From contig NZ_JADWDC010000021.1 in assembly GCF_020640915.1 (NCBI RefSeq), forward strand, positions 1-64,000: a stretch of 64,000 nucleotides of DNA, given 5' to 3'. Below the pieces are notes generated by a model, which searched no databases, was not told the DNA's origin, and saw only the letters and a program-made list of their open reading frames with translations. Numbering within the stretch: position 1 is the first letter of the stretch; the number at the start of each line of letters is the position of its first letter. This DNA comes from Waterburya agarophytonicola KI4. GTDB lineage: Bacteria; Cyanobacteriota; Cyanobacteriia; Cyanobacteriales; Xenococcaceae. Position numbers and translations under genes: made by a program. Positions 44,235 to 53,147 of the stretch are shown here, in pieces.

Positions 44235-45911
44235 CTAATTATCTTCATGATTTAGGTCGGGTTCTTCTTCTGTTTCCTCTGGTTTATTTCTATTGGGGAT
44301 ACATTTTCTGGCATCTTCAACCGTAACTATTTTTCCATCTTCAATGCATTTATCGTATTTTTTCCATTGTTCTGTCACCAAATACTTAGCTTCTTGATGG
44401 CGGGCTATACCCTCATAAGCAAAACGATTGAGATTGCGATCAACAATCAATTCTTCCATATAGCGCACCCGTTCTTTACTATTCGGGTGACTAGATAACC
44501 ATTCTGGAGGTTCGGAATTATCTTCATCTTCTTGATGAGATTCGTGGAGTTTAAGCATCAAATTACGGACTCCATCAGCAGCATAACCAGAATTGACTAA
44601 AATCCTCGTTCCATAAATATCTGCTTGCTTCTCCATACCGCGACTATAGTTCATCACAATCAGACTAGTGGCAGCATTACCCACATAAGGAATATAGCTG
44701 ACGATATTGGCTGTTAAATTTTCTTGAGTAACTAATTGGAAACCGTGAGATAAGGCTGCGTGGGAAACTTCGTGGGCTAATAATCCTGCCAACTCTGCTT
44801 CGGAGTCAGTTTTCATAATTGCACCAGCATTAACAAATATTTTTCCCCCAGGAAGAGCAAAAGCATTCAGGCTATCGTCCATAATCACCAAGAATTCGTA
44901 TTTTAAGTCGTCTCTACCCGATTGAGCAGCAACTTTTTGACCGATTTCATTGACGTATTCAGTAATTTTGGGATCTTCAATTAGAGGTAGTTGTTTTTTA
45001 GCTTGTTTTACGCTGACTTCTCCCATTGCCGATTCTCCCCGAAGCAGCATAGACGTGGTTTCTAATGCTGATAAAGGACCAAACAAACTGCCAGTTAAAG
45101 CAAAACCTACTGTACCTGCGATCGCATTGCCGATGGCACTCAAAGCTATTTTGGAGCGAAGATCGCTTTGATATTCTGCTAGATATTCCTCTGTTAATAC
45201 CTCCAGTTCTTTTGCTTCTGGAAGATCGGGATTAAATAAAGAAAACTGGCGGGCTAATATAGAAGCCTCTAACCATTCTTCCGCAGCAGTATGAGCTTCG
45301 ATTCTGGCTTTTACTAATTTTGGTTCGTTAGGATAGCGACTGACAGCCCGATCTAATGCCTGGCGGGATTCTGTTTCTCGTTCGTATTTTTGCAGCATCT
45401 CGGCATAATGGAGATGACCAGAGATAAATTCTGGTTCTCTAGTAGTTAATAATTTTAAAGCACTGAAGATTTTGCTTTCTAATTCTTGCTCTTTTCCTTT
45501 TTGGTAATTGCGCCAAAATACTTTACCTGCTGGACTTAGTTGTTCTGGATCGTCAAAAATTTCTACAGGTTCTTTATCCCCTTTAGTTCCTGGTTGTTCG
45601 ATTTCCCAAATATCTTTTGCTTGACGATATAGTTTGACTGCATCCGTTTTATAGCCAGATAAATATAAACTGTCGGCTGTCGCTAGTTTTTTTAAGCGAG
45701 CAATTTCTTCGGGAGTGGGTTCGTTGGCTTTTTCTGATTCTTCATCCTCCTCTTCTTCTTTAGATTTAGATTTGTCCTCTTCATCTTCCTCCGCTTCTAG
45801 TTGAGCGATCGAGCTAGGAGAAATATTTTCCAGACGATCAAACTCTGCCAAAGCGATCGCAGGAAACATCAAAGCATTTAAACCAACCAACAATAAACTT
45901 ATTAATTTCAT
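44235..45911 (-). CDS. M48-family metalloprotease with TPR-like region
   Basis: The protein has about 558 residues. I choose the ATG at 45911 (MKLISLLLVGLNALMF...), preceded by AGGA at 8 nt, because it gives a signal peptide ending near ALAEF; the frame extends upstream only with poor sequence. A very acidic stretch (EEDEEDKSKSKEEEEDEE) follows, then TPR-like helices (about 90-235). The protease domain has HEVSHAALSHG with the zinc His residues and Glu, and the third ligand in the EKQADIYGTR region. Similar proteins (BepA/YfgC-like) act in outer-membrane protein quality control in the periplasm. Confidence 0.9.
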   Translation of the reverse strand: MKLISLLLVGLNALMFPAIALAEFDRLENISPSSIAQLEAEEDEEDKSKSKEEEEDEESEKANEPTPEEIARLKKLATADSLYLSGYKTDAVKLYRQAKDIWEIEQPGTKGDKEPVEIFDDPEQLSPAGKVFWRNYQKGKEQELESKIFSALKLLTTREPEFISGHLHYAEMLQKYERETESRQALDRAVSRYPNEPKLVKARIEAHTAAEEWLEASILARQFSLFNPDLPEAKELEVLTEEYLAEYQSDLRSKIALSAIGNAIAGTVGFALTGSLFGPLSALETTSMLLRGESAMGEVSVKQAKKQLPLIEDPKITEYVNEIGQKVAAQSGRDDLKYEFLVIMDDSLNAFALPGGKIFVNAGAIMKTDSEAELAGLLAHEVSHAALSHGFQLVTQENLTANIVSYIPYVGNAATSLIVMNYSRGMEKQADIYGTRILVNSGYAADGVRNLMLKLHESHQEDEDNSEPPEWLSSHPNSKERVRYMEELIVDRNLNRFAYEGIARHQEAKYLVTEQWKKYDKCIEDGKIVTVEDARKCIPNRNKPEETEEEPDLNHEDN

Positions 45912-46036
45912 ATATAAATCCTGATAATTATAAATAATCAAAATAAATAGTCAAAAAATATTAACTATTACCTTTGATTTTACGATCGGTACATCTTACA
46001 GTAGAAAATGTTTACTAGTAGCTGAGGTACAAATAA

Positions 46037-46213
46037 ATGACTACTCACTTTATTACCGCCGAAATAAATCTTCAAGAAACACCCATCAAACTTCAACAAG
46101 AAATTGAATCCCAATTAGAAAAAGAAGGCGAACCCCTACGTTGGGCTGTTACTAGCGTCGATAAAGACAAACAAACAGCAACAGTAGAAGCCATTGTTAC
46201 CCAGAAAAACTAG
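46037..46213 (+). CDS. 58-residue conserved small protein
   Basis: An ATG at 46037 with a GAGG ribosome site 8-12 bp upstream opens a 58-codon frame ending TAG at 46211-46213. The product (MTTHFITAEINLQETPIKL...GEPLRWAVTSVDKDKQTATVE) has an alternating beta-like and helical pattern and no membrane span. It looks like a small cyanobacterial conserved protein; function unknown. The next gene starts 33 bp later on the same strand, suggesting co-transcription. Confidence 0.7.
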   Translation: MTTHFITAEINLQETPIKLQQEIESQLEKEGEPLRWAVTSVDKDKQTATVEAIVTQKN

Positions 46214-46245
46214 TTATTTGGCTTGAGACTGTATCTAATTTTTTT

Positions 46246-47295
46246 ATGTCGAATTTTACGGTTGTTCTTATTGTTCCCACAGGAGTCGGTGCAGCGATCG
46301 GTGGTTATGCGGGAGACGCTCTACCTATAGCTAGGTCTGTGGCAACCATTAGCGATCGCTTGATTACCCATCCTAATGTTCTCAACGGGGCGCAGCTATA
46401 TTGGTCTTTGGATAATACCTATTATGTCGAAGGCTATGGCTTAGATCGTTTTGCAGCAGGAAAGTGGGGCTTGAATCCAGTACGACAAAACAAAATTGGG
46501 CTGTTACTCGATCAAGCGATCGAACCCGAATTGCGACTGCGGCATATTCAAGTAGCAGATGCAACCAGAGCTACTTTGGGGTTAAGTTTAACCGATTACG
46601 TAGTTACCGACGCACCTTTAGAAGTAGAGTTGCGGGTTGCCGAATCTGGAACGAGTTGGGGAACAATTGGTAATCCTGGTAGCCTATTAAGAGCAGCGGA
46701 GAAATTAATTTATCAGGGTGGGGCTGAAGCGATCGCAGTTGTGGCTCGTTTCCCTGACGATGAAGATAGTATAGAACTCCAGAACTACCGACAAGGAGCG
46801 GGGGTAGACTGCCTTGCGGGGGCAGAAGCCGTAATTTCTCATTTAATTGTCCGCAATTTTCGCATTCCTGCCGCTCATGCTCCTGCCCTCAAGCCTTTAG
46901 CCGTAGATCCTCAAGTATCCCCTCGTGCTGCTGCCGAAGAACTGGGCTATACCTTTCTTCCCTGCGTGTTAGTGGGATTGAGTCGCGCCCCTCAATTCGT
47001 TACCCACACTGAATTATTCACTCCTAACATTATTAGAGGCAATGAGGTCAATGTTGCGATCGTTCCCTATACTGCTTGTGGTGGTAGTGCCATGATGAGT
47101 TTTGCCAATTCTACAACGGAAATTATTGCCGTAACTAACAATTTCACCCAGATTGATGTTCCACCAGAGCCTTTGGGCATTAAAGTAACTAAAGTCAATT
47201 CTTATTTAGAAGCCTTAGGGGTTTTAGTAGCTCGCAAAGCTGGTATCGATCCTCAAGTTTTCCATCCCGATCTATCTTCTCTTCGTAGTTTATAA
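46246..47295 (+). CDS. DUF3326 family protein
   Basis: The 349-residue protein belongs to a family found in cyanobacteria and plants. Recognisable segments are VLIVPTGVGAAIGGYAGDALP at the start, HPNVLNGAQLYW and RNFRIPAAHAPALKPL, with VPYTACGGSAMMSF near the end. It appears soluble and globular. Function is not established. It forms a close run with the 58-residue gene before it and the CPBP protease after it (7-bp gap). Confidence 0.88.
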   Translation: MSNFTVVLIVPTGVGAAIGGYAGDALPIARSVATISDRLITHPNVLNGAQLYWSLDNTYYVEGYGLDRFAAGKWGLNPVRQNKIGLLLDQAIEPELRLRHIQVADATRATLGLSLTDYVVTDAPLEVELRVAESGTSWGTIGNPGSLLRAAEKLIYQGGAEAIAVVARFPDDEDSIELQNYRQGAGVDCLAGAEAVISHLIVRNFRIPAAHAPALKPLAVDPQVSPRAAAEELGYTFLPCVLVGLSRAPQFVTHTELFTPNIIRGNEVNVAIVPYTACGGSAMMSFANSTTEIIAVTNNFTQIDVPPEPLGIKVTKVNSYLEALGVLVARKAGIDPQVFHPDLSSLRSL

Positions 47296-47302
47296 AAAAC
47301 CA

Positions 47303-47896
47303 GTGGCAAATCCTAATAATCCCGAACTCGAACCCCTCAGCCGTACCCAGATCTTAGTATTTATGGGTATTACTGCCATTTTTTTACTGGCGATCGCCAA
47401 AATATGGCAAAAATTAGGTGCAGTTCAATTACTATCAATCCAATTTAATTATCAAGCCTTGTTGTGGAGTGTGGGATTAGCAGTAGCTATTACCATCAAC
47501 AGCGGGATTATTTATCGCGTATGGCCAGCATATCGTCGTAGTGCAGATATGTACCTAGAATTGGTGATTAAACCCCTGATGTGGACGGATTTGATTTGGT
47601 TAGGATTGTTACCAGGATTGAGCGAGGAATTGTTATTTCGCGGGGTAATGCTACCCGCATTAGGTTTAAACATAGCTGCGGTAGCCCTTTCGAGCATTTT
47701 GTTTGGCGTACTTCATCTTAGCGGTGTGGGACAATGGCCATATGTAGTTTGGGCGACTATTGTGGGTTTTGCCTTGGGATATTGTGCTTTAGTTACAGGT
47801 AATTTACTAGTTCCCGTAGTGGCTCATATTATTACTAATTTGGTTTCTGGTTTGTTGTGGAAAATAAATAATCGTCAGACAACTAGCGAGCAATAG
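47303..47896 (+). CDS. CPBP-family intramembrane metalloprotease
   Basis: This 197-residue membrane protein starts at GTG 47303 and has about five helices. The active-site motifs of the CPBP (Rce1/Abi) family are present: SEELLFRG (EExxxR), FGVLHL and the HIITN segment of the last helix. Such enzymes cleave prenylated or other membrane substrates; the substrate here is unknown. The start abuts the DUF3326 stop by 7 bp. Confidence 0.9.
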   Translation: MANPNNPELEPLSRTQILVFMGITAIFLLAIAKIWQKLGAVQLLSIQFNYQALLWSVGLAVAITINSGIIYRVWPAYRRSADMYLELVIKPLMWTDLIWLGLLPGLSEELLFRGVMLPALGLNIAAVALSSILFGVLHLSGVGQWPYVVWATIVGFALGYCALVTGNLLVPVVAHIITNLVSGLLWKINNRQTTSEQ

Positions 47897-47941
47897 ATAG
47901 AAAATAAAAATAAATAGTAAAAATTAAGATATGGCTAGAAT

Positions 47942-48436
47942 ATGCCGAAGTTAGTTACTCGCCAGCAAATAACCGCTATTCCAATTACCGAGGCTAATTT
48001 TCAACCCTACGGGCAATTAATAACTGCTTCCCTTGACGGTAAAGTATTTGATGAAACCGATGCAGCGCTGAATCTTCGCCATGGCACTCCTCGCTTTTAT
48101 ATTATGCGCTTGCACCACCGAGGCAGAGTATTTAATAAAATTACTCGCCACAATTTATGTACCCAATGTTTGGGTTCGCTAAACGGGCAAGAATGGTTTA
48201 TGGCGGTGTGTCCCCCTTCAACTAAAACCGAACCAGAAATCGATCGCCTGAAGGCATTTCGCATACCAGGAGATTGTTTTATTAAAATGGAAGTCGGGAC
48301 TTGGCACGCAGGACCCTATTTTGATAGTCAAGTAATAGATTTTTATAACTTGGAACTCAGCGACACTAACGTAGTCGACCATTTTACCCACAATTTTTCT
48401 ACCAAACAAAATCTAGAATTTGAAATCGTAGATTAA
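47942..48436 (+). CDS. ureidoglycolate lyase (AllA)-like protein
   Basis: The 164-residue cupin-like protein matches ureidoglycolate lyase, which splits ureidoglycolate into glyoxylate and urea. ANFQPYGQLI near the start, FRIPGDCFIKMEVGTWHAGPY and the DFYNLELSDTNVVD strand are typical. No other allantoin-catabolic gene lies in the window, so it may act in a different branch. The gene is followed by the ABC ATPase gene. Confidence 0.8.
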   Translation: MPKLVTRQQITAIPITEANFQPYGQLITASLDGKVFDETDAALNLRHGTPRFYIMRLHHRGRVFNKITRHNLCTQCLGSLNGQEWFMAVCPPSTKTEPEIDRLKAFRIPGDCFIKMEVGTWHAGPYFDSQVIDFYNLELSDTNVVDHFTHNFSTKQNLEFEIVD

Positions 48437-48460
48437 TTGATCTATTGGTATCTAAATATT

Positions 48461-49408
48461 ATGAACGATTGGGCGATCGCAACTTACGGTTTGACCAAAA
48501 GATTTGAGGGACATATTGCCGTCAATGAAATCGATCTCAAAATTAAAAGCGGTGAAGTATATGGTTTAATTGGCCCTAATGGTGCGGGAAAAACCACTCT
48601 CATCCGAATGCTAGCAGCAGCAGAAGAACCCACAAAGGGAGAAATATATATCAACGGCGATCGCTTATTAAGAGATGATTCTAACCCCTTACAAAAAAAA
48701 CGCCTGGGTTATCTCCCCGATGATTTTCCCCTTTATGACGATCTTACTGTTTGGGATTATTTAGAATATTTTGCTCGCCTATATAATTTAAACCCTTCTG
48801 TCCGTCGTCGTCGGCTACAGGAAGTATTAGAACTAGTGCAACTGGAGAACAAGCGCAAAAGTATTATTTCAACTCTCTCGCGGGGCATGAAACAACGCTT
48901 GAGTTTGGCGAGAACTATTATTCACGAACCCATATTACTACTCTTAGACGAACCCGTATCGGGGCTAGATCCTCTGGCGAGACAACAATTTCGCCAAATA
49001 ATTAAAATTTTGCAAGAAGCAGGAATGACAATTTTGATTTCTTCTCACGTTTTGAGTGACTTAGCAGAACTCTGTACCTCAGTAGGGATAATGGAATTAG
49101 GGTTTTTAGTCGAAAGTGCTTCCTTGAGCGAACTATATCAAAGATTATCTCGTCAACAAATTATCCTTGGCACTTTAGGTAAGATGGAGATATTGCAGCA
49201 AGCACTCAGACAAAATGCTTTTGTAGAAACTTGGGAGATGATGCCCGAACGAGATCGTCTTAAGGTTAACTTTACAGGAGAAAAACAAGACTGTGCTGAC
49301 CTGTTGCGATCGCTTATTCTCGCTGATATTCCCCTTACAGAATTTCACTGTATCCAAGAAGATTTAGAAACTATATTTTTAAAATTAGGACATCAACAAG
49401 CTTCTTAA
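48461..49408 (+). CDS. ABC transporter ATP-binding protein
   Basis: The 315-residue ATPase has Walker A GPNGAGKT, a Q-loop in LGYLPDDF, the signature LSRGMKQR, Walker B LLLLDEPV and the His in LISSHV. It belongs to the CcmA/NatA-like export subfamily with a 90-residue C-terminal tail. The start is ATG 48461; the TTG at 48437 would add only eight poorly conserved residues. It pairs with the permease gene 60 bp downstream. Substrate is unknown. Confidence 0.93.
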   Translation: MNDWAIATYGLTKRFEGHIAVNEIDLKIKSGEVYGLIGPNGAGKTTLIRMLAAAEEPTKGEIYINGDRLLRDDSNPLQKKRLGYLPDDFPLYDDLTVWDYLEYFARLYNLNPSVRRRRLQEVLELVQLENKRKSIISTLSRGMKQRLSLARTIIHEPILLLLDEPVSGLDPLARQQFRQIIKILQEAGMTILISSHVLSDLAELCTSVGIMELGFLVESASLSELYQRLSRQQIILGTLGKMEILQQALRQNAFVETWEMMPERDRLKVNFTGEKQDCADLLRSLILADIPLTEFHCIQEDLETIFLKLGHQQAS

Positions 49409-49468
49409 ACCGATTGATAAGGCGCGAATATAACAAAATTGTTCGGTGAATTATATAAATTTAGAACC

Positions 49469-51187
49469 ATGAAACAAAACATTCAAGTGTTTCAACGATC
49501 AAGTTCTTTGTGGGAAAAGTTTTTAGACTTAAATCCTCAATTGTTTCGAGAAATACAAGGCAGACTGAAAACCAGAAATGTAGTCATATCCGCTGCTATA
49601 TCCGTCATTACTCAGTTCATGATCACTATCTGTTGTTTGGGCGAATTACCTCAAAGTGATCCAAAACAATTATTAGGCATCCAGTACGGGCGTTATGCGA
49701 TGGGTAGTGGTTATAACCCAGCCTACACTAAAGATATGTTAGGAGAATGGGTCATAAACTGGCAATTACTATGGCTAGATTTATTTATGGCTTTAAGTAT
49801 GGTGAGTATTTTTACTTTACTAATAGTCGGCACATATATGTTAATCGCCGATACAGTTAAAGAAGAAAGTAGAGGTACGTTAAACTTTATTCGTCTCACA
49901 CCTCAATCTGCTGATAGTATTTTCCTGGGAAAAATTCTCGGCGTACCAATATTGCTCTATGTGGCAATATTACTCCTATTGCCTCTACATACAATTTCTG
50001 GTTTGGGGGCGCATATTCCTCTGACTCTAATTATGGGATTTGATGGGGTAATAGTTGCTAGTTGCGCTTTTTGCTATAGCTTGGCTTTACTTTGGAGTTT
50101 GATGAATTTAGGCTTATCGGGTTTCAAACCTTGGTTAGCTAGCGGTTTAGTCGGTTCGGTATTACTTTTGCTGACGGTAACGGTATTCAATAACAGCAAT
50201 TTAATTTCTAACGGTACTTGGGACTGGTTGTTTTTATTCAATCCCACCCTGGTTTTAGCTTACTTAATTGATGCGACTTATCTCTCCCTAGACAAAATAG
50301 ATTTCTTATCCGTAGAAAACTTAAAAGAATTATTATTTTACGGACAAGCCTTGTGGACAAAAGCCAGTTTTGGGATTGGGTTTATTCTATTTAACTTTAG
50401 CGTCTGGACATATTGGTGTTGGTCTGTCTTAAGACGGCGTTTCCATAATCCTGATCGCACTTTATTTAGCAAAACCCAAAGTTACTGGATAACTGCTTGG
50501 TTTGTGGTTATTGGTCTGGGCTTTACCCTACAAAACAATAAATCTTATTCTGCAACGGACAATTTTATCTTTCTACAAATGTGCCTGTGTATGTTGGGAT
50601 TAGCATTAATTGCTGCTTTGAGTCCCCACCGTCAGACTTTATACGATTGGGCGCGATATCGCCATCAAACCCATGAAAACGGCAATATACTCTGGAAAGA
50701 ATTAGTTTTTGGCGAAAATAGCCCTTCTGTTATCGCGGTAGCAATTAATATGGCGATCGCAGTTATTTATATCGCCCCCTCCATATTTCTGATTCTAGAA
50801 CCAAAGGATCGCTATATACTTTGGGGGTTTGTTCTGAGTGGATTTAGCATCTTGCTTTACGCTTTAGTCGCTCAATTAGTTTTAACTTTGAAGACTCGCA
50901 AGCGGGCAATTTGGTCGGCAATCAGTGTGATTAATCTGATTATTATTCCGCCTCTATGTTTGGGTTTTGCTGATGTGATTCCCAAAAAAGAACCTCTACT
51001 TTGGTTATTTAGTTTTCTACCCACTGTAGCTACAGAATATGCCACTTTATCGACAGTAATGTTGGCAATTTTAGGTCAGGTTGTAGCAGCTTCTTTAATT
51101 GGTTTACAAATGACTAGAAAATTAAAACAAGCAGGAAGATCGGAAACAAAAATGCTATTCGATCGCAACCAAGCCATTAGTAGTTAG
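49469..51187 (+). CDS. ABC transporter permease, export type
   Basis: The 572-residue polytopic membrane protein has about 12 helices and begins MKQNIQVFQRSSSLWEKFLD. The ABC2-type segment VKEESRGTLNFIRLTPQSA matches permeases of CcmA/NatA-like exporters. It follows its ATPase gene on the same strand. I prefer ATG 49469 over the TTG at 49439. Substrate is unknown; its partner is the ATPase at 48461-49408. Confidence 0.85.
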   Translation: MKQNIQVFQRSSSLWEKFLDLNPQLFREIQGRLKTRNVVISAAISVITQFMITICCLGELPQSDPKQLLGIQYGRYAMGSGYNPAYTKDMLGEWVINWQLLWLDLFMALSMVSIFTLLIVGTYMLIADTVKEESRGTLNFIRLTPQSADSIFLGKILGVPILLYVAILLLLPLHTISGLGAHIPLTLIMGFDGVIVASCAFCYSLALLWSLMNLGLSGFKPWLASGLVGSVLLLLTVTVFNNSNLISNGTWDWLFLFNPTLVLAYLIDATYLSLDKIDFLSVENLKELLFYGQALWTKASFGIGFILFNFSVWTYWCWSVLRRRFHNPDRTLFSKTQSYWITAWFVVIGLGFTLQNNKSYSATDNFIFLQMCLCMLGLALIAALSPHRQTLYDWARYRHQTHENGNILWKELVFGENSPSVIAVAINMAIAVIYIAPSIFLILEPKDRYILWGFVLSGFSILLYALVAQLVLTLKTRKRAIWSAISVINLIIIPPLCLGFADVIPKKEPLLWLFSFLPTVATEYATLSTVMLAILGQVVAASLIGLQMTRKLKQAGRSETKMLFDRNQAISS

Positions 51188-51203
51188 AATTATTAGTTAT
51201 TAA

Positions 51204-51237
51204 AAAGCGATCGCCTTCAATATAAAGCGATCGCCTT
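51204..51237. other. HIP1-pair direct repeat / hairpin between convergent genes
   Basis: AAAGCGATCGCCTT occurs twice with a 20-bp period. Because GCGATCGC is self-complementary, the two copies also form an 8-bp stem with a 12-nt loop. It sits in the 67-bp gap between the convergent permease and FHA-reductase genes, where it could end both transcripts. Confidence 0.6.
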
Positions 51238-51254
51238 GTTCCTAATTCCTTAAA

Positions 51255-52901
51255 TTAAGCTTCAATCACGACTCTATTTACTGGACGAGCCACGCAAGTG
51301 TAAATAAAGCCATCCTCGCAATCGACATCATCATCATAAACAACGTCACCCGATACTTTTTTGACTTTACAAGCTCCACAAGCTCCCATACGACAACCAA
51401 AGGGTAAATCTGCGCCTTCGCCTTCAGCAACATCTAGAATCGCCTCTTCACCATCACAAGAAATTTCTTGACCAGATTTAGCTAAAACAACCATTGGACC
51501 CGATGAAGCTGCTGGTGCTGGTTGCTGTGGTGCTGGTTGCTGTGGAGGTGGAGCTACTGGCTGCGCTGCTGGAGGAGTAACAAATGTTGGTTGTACTTGA
51601 GGGGCAACATAAGCTGGTGGCTGTTGTACTGGTGGCTGCTGTATTGGTGGTTGTATTGGCTGTACTGGCGGAGGCTGTATAATTGATGTCCGATCGCCTT
51701 GTGGTGCTGCGGAGGCTGCGGGAGCTGCTTTTTTCTTCTTCTTCGCTCCGCCAAAACTTTCCTCGTAGTAGTTTTCCATGGGGAAGTTAATTTTAGCCAG
51801 CAATTCTTTGGTTGCTTCCATGAAAGGATTAGGGCCACATACATATACAGTACGGTCTTTATAGTCAGGAGAGATGGCAGGTAAAATAGTTTCATTGATT
51901 CGACCTGTATAGCCATACCAGGGTTGACCAGGGACAGGACGAGTCACAGTAATAGCTAGCTTGAATTTAGGATAACGAGCCGTCATCATCTCTAGCTCTT
52001 GACGAAAAATAATATCTTCTGGACTACGCGCGCTATGAAGAAAAACAATATCAACATTGGATATAGTGTCGCAAATCCAACGAGACATCGACATCATGGG
52101 AGTGATTCCACTTCCTGCGGAGATTAATAATAATCTACTTGAAGGGTTGGCAAAATTAGTGAATTTACCCATGGGGGCATTTATTTCAATTTGACTGCCA
52201 ACTTTCATGTTGTCATGCAACCAGTTACTCACTAGCCCTGGAGGTGCGCTAGGCTCATCGCGAGGAGCGGGGACTCGTTTGACAGTAACTTCTATACTAT
52301 GGGGGCGAGAAGGGGTAGAAGAGATGGAATAAGAGCGTTTAACATTCTTTCCATCAATATTCAAGCTCAAAGTAATAAACTGTCCTGGTTGATAGTTAAA
52401 TTTGACAGGAGGCTCACAAACAAAAGTAAAAGTTTTAACATCAATAGTTTCATCAATGATCTGCACGCACCTAACCTGTTTTGTTCCTTGAGTCCATGTT
52501 TCTAAGGTTGTGGTGTCGATCGTAGCCAACGGCATATACTGGGCAGGACTCATCGACTGGGGGACCGCGGGAGCTTCCTCACCTGCGATCGCTTTGATCC
52601 ACAGCAAGTGATTGCCTAAGGCGATCGTATCAGAGGGTTTTAGAAGATATTCTTGGTTGAGTTGGGCATCTACGTTGTTTACTTTTGAACCATTTCTACT
52701 ACCCAAGTCGGAATAATAATAACCACCATTGCGAAAGGCAATCTTGCCGTGAGTACGACTAGCTAAAGTATCATCCAATACAATGGAACAGCGTTCGTCT
52801 CTACCTAGAAGACACTCGTTATTGAGTTGCTGTTCGGGAGCCAGCATAATGGTTTTGGTTTCTTGTGGTTTTCTAGTATCGATGATGATAACTTCTGGCA
52901 T
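51255..52901 (-). CDS. FHA / ferredoxin-reductase / 2Fe-2S fusion protein
   Basis: This 548-residue cytoplasmic fusion has three modules. Residues about 25-110 form an FHA domain (LLGRDERCSIVLDD, SRTHGKIAFR, DLGSRNGSKVN), which binds phosphothreonine. Residues about 150-385 form an FAD/NAD(P)H reductase (RSYSISSTP flavin motif, LLISAGSGITPMMSM NAD(P) motif, YVCGPNPFMEA). After a Pro/Gln-rich linker (about 395-460) a plant-type 2Fe-2S ferredoxin closes the protein, with Cys ligands in CRMGACGAC and the last in FIYTCVARP. It would pass electrons from NAD(P)H through FAD to 2Fe-2S, with FHA providing phospho-dependent docking. The polytopic Fe-S membrane protein gene lies just upstream on the same strand. 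Confidence 0.92.
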   Translation of the reverse strand: MPEVIIIDTRKPQETKTIMLAPEQQLNNECLLGRDERCSIVLDDTLASRTHGKIAFRNGGYYYSDLGSRNGSKVNNVDAQLNQEYLLKPSDTIALGNHLLWIKAIAGEEAPAVPQSMSPAQYMPLATIDTTTLETWTQGTKQVRCVQIIDETIDVKTFTFVCEPPVKFNYQPGQFITLSLNIDGKNVKRSYSISSTPSRPHSIEVTVKRVPAPRDEPSAPPGLVSNWLHDNMKVGSQIEINAPMGKFTNFANPSSRLLLISAGSGITPMMSMSRWICDTISNVDIVFLHSARSPEDIIFRQELEMMTARYPKFKLAITVTRPVPGQPWYGYTGRINETILPAISPDYKDRTVYVCGPNPFMEATKELLAKINFPMENYYEESFGGAKKKKKAAPAASAAPQGDRTSIIQPPPVQPIQPPIQQPPVQQPPAYVAPQVQPTFVTPPAAQPVAPPPQQPAPQQPAPAASSGPMVVLAKSGQEISCDGEEAILDVAEGEGADLPFGCRMGACGACKVKKVSGDVVYDDDVDCEDGFIYTCVARPVNRVVIEA

Positions 52902-53147
52902 TGGTTGTCCTCTTTATATCAATAAAAATTTTGCTAACTTCCGTTATTTTCGAGCTTGACAATCAAACAAATAGCTCACAGTATATTGTTCCCTATATAC
53001 AAAACATTATCTAATCCTTTGAAATACTTCTCGAATCAAAGCGAATCCACAATTTTAGATATTATTTTATTTCCTATGAACTAACTGTTAAAAATATGCT
53101 CGATCTCTAGATCTATAATCTAGATAGATGAATTGGTTTATTTTTGC

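Noticed and set aside
51554-51916. 120-codon Gln/His/Leu-rich minus-strand frame
   Set aside because: It lies in an alternative frame of the Pro/Gln linker of the FHA/reductase fusion; the composition comes from that repeat.
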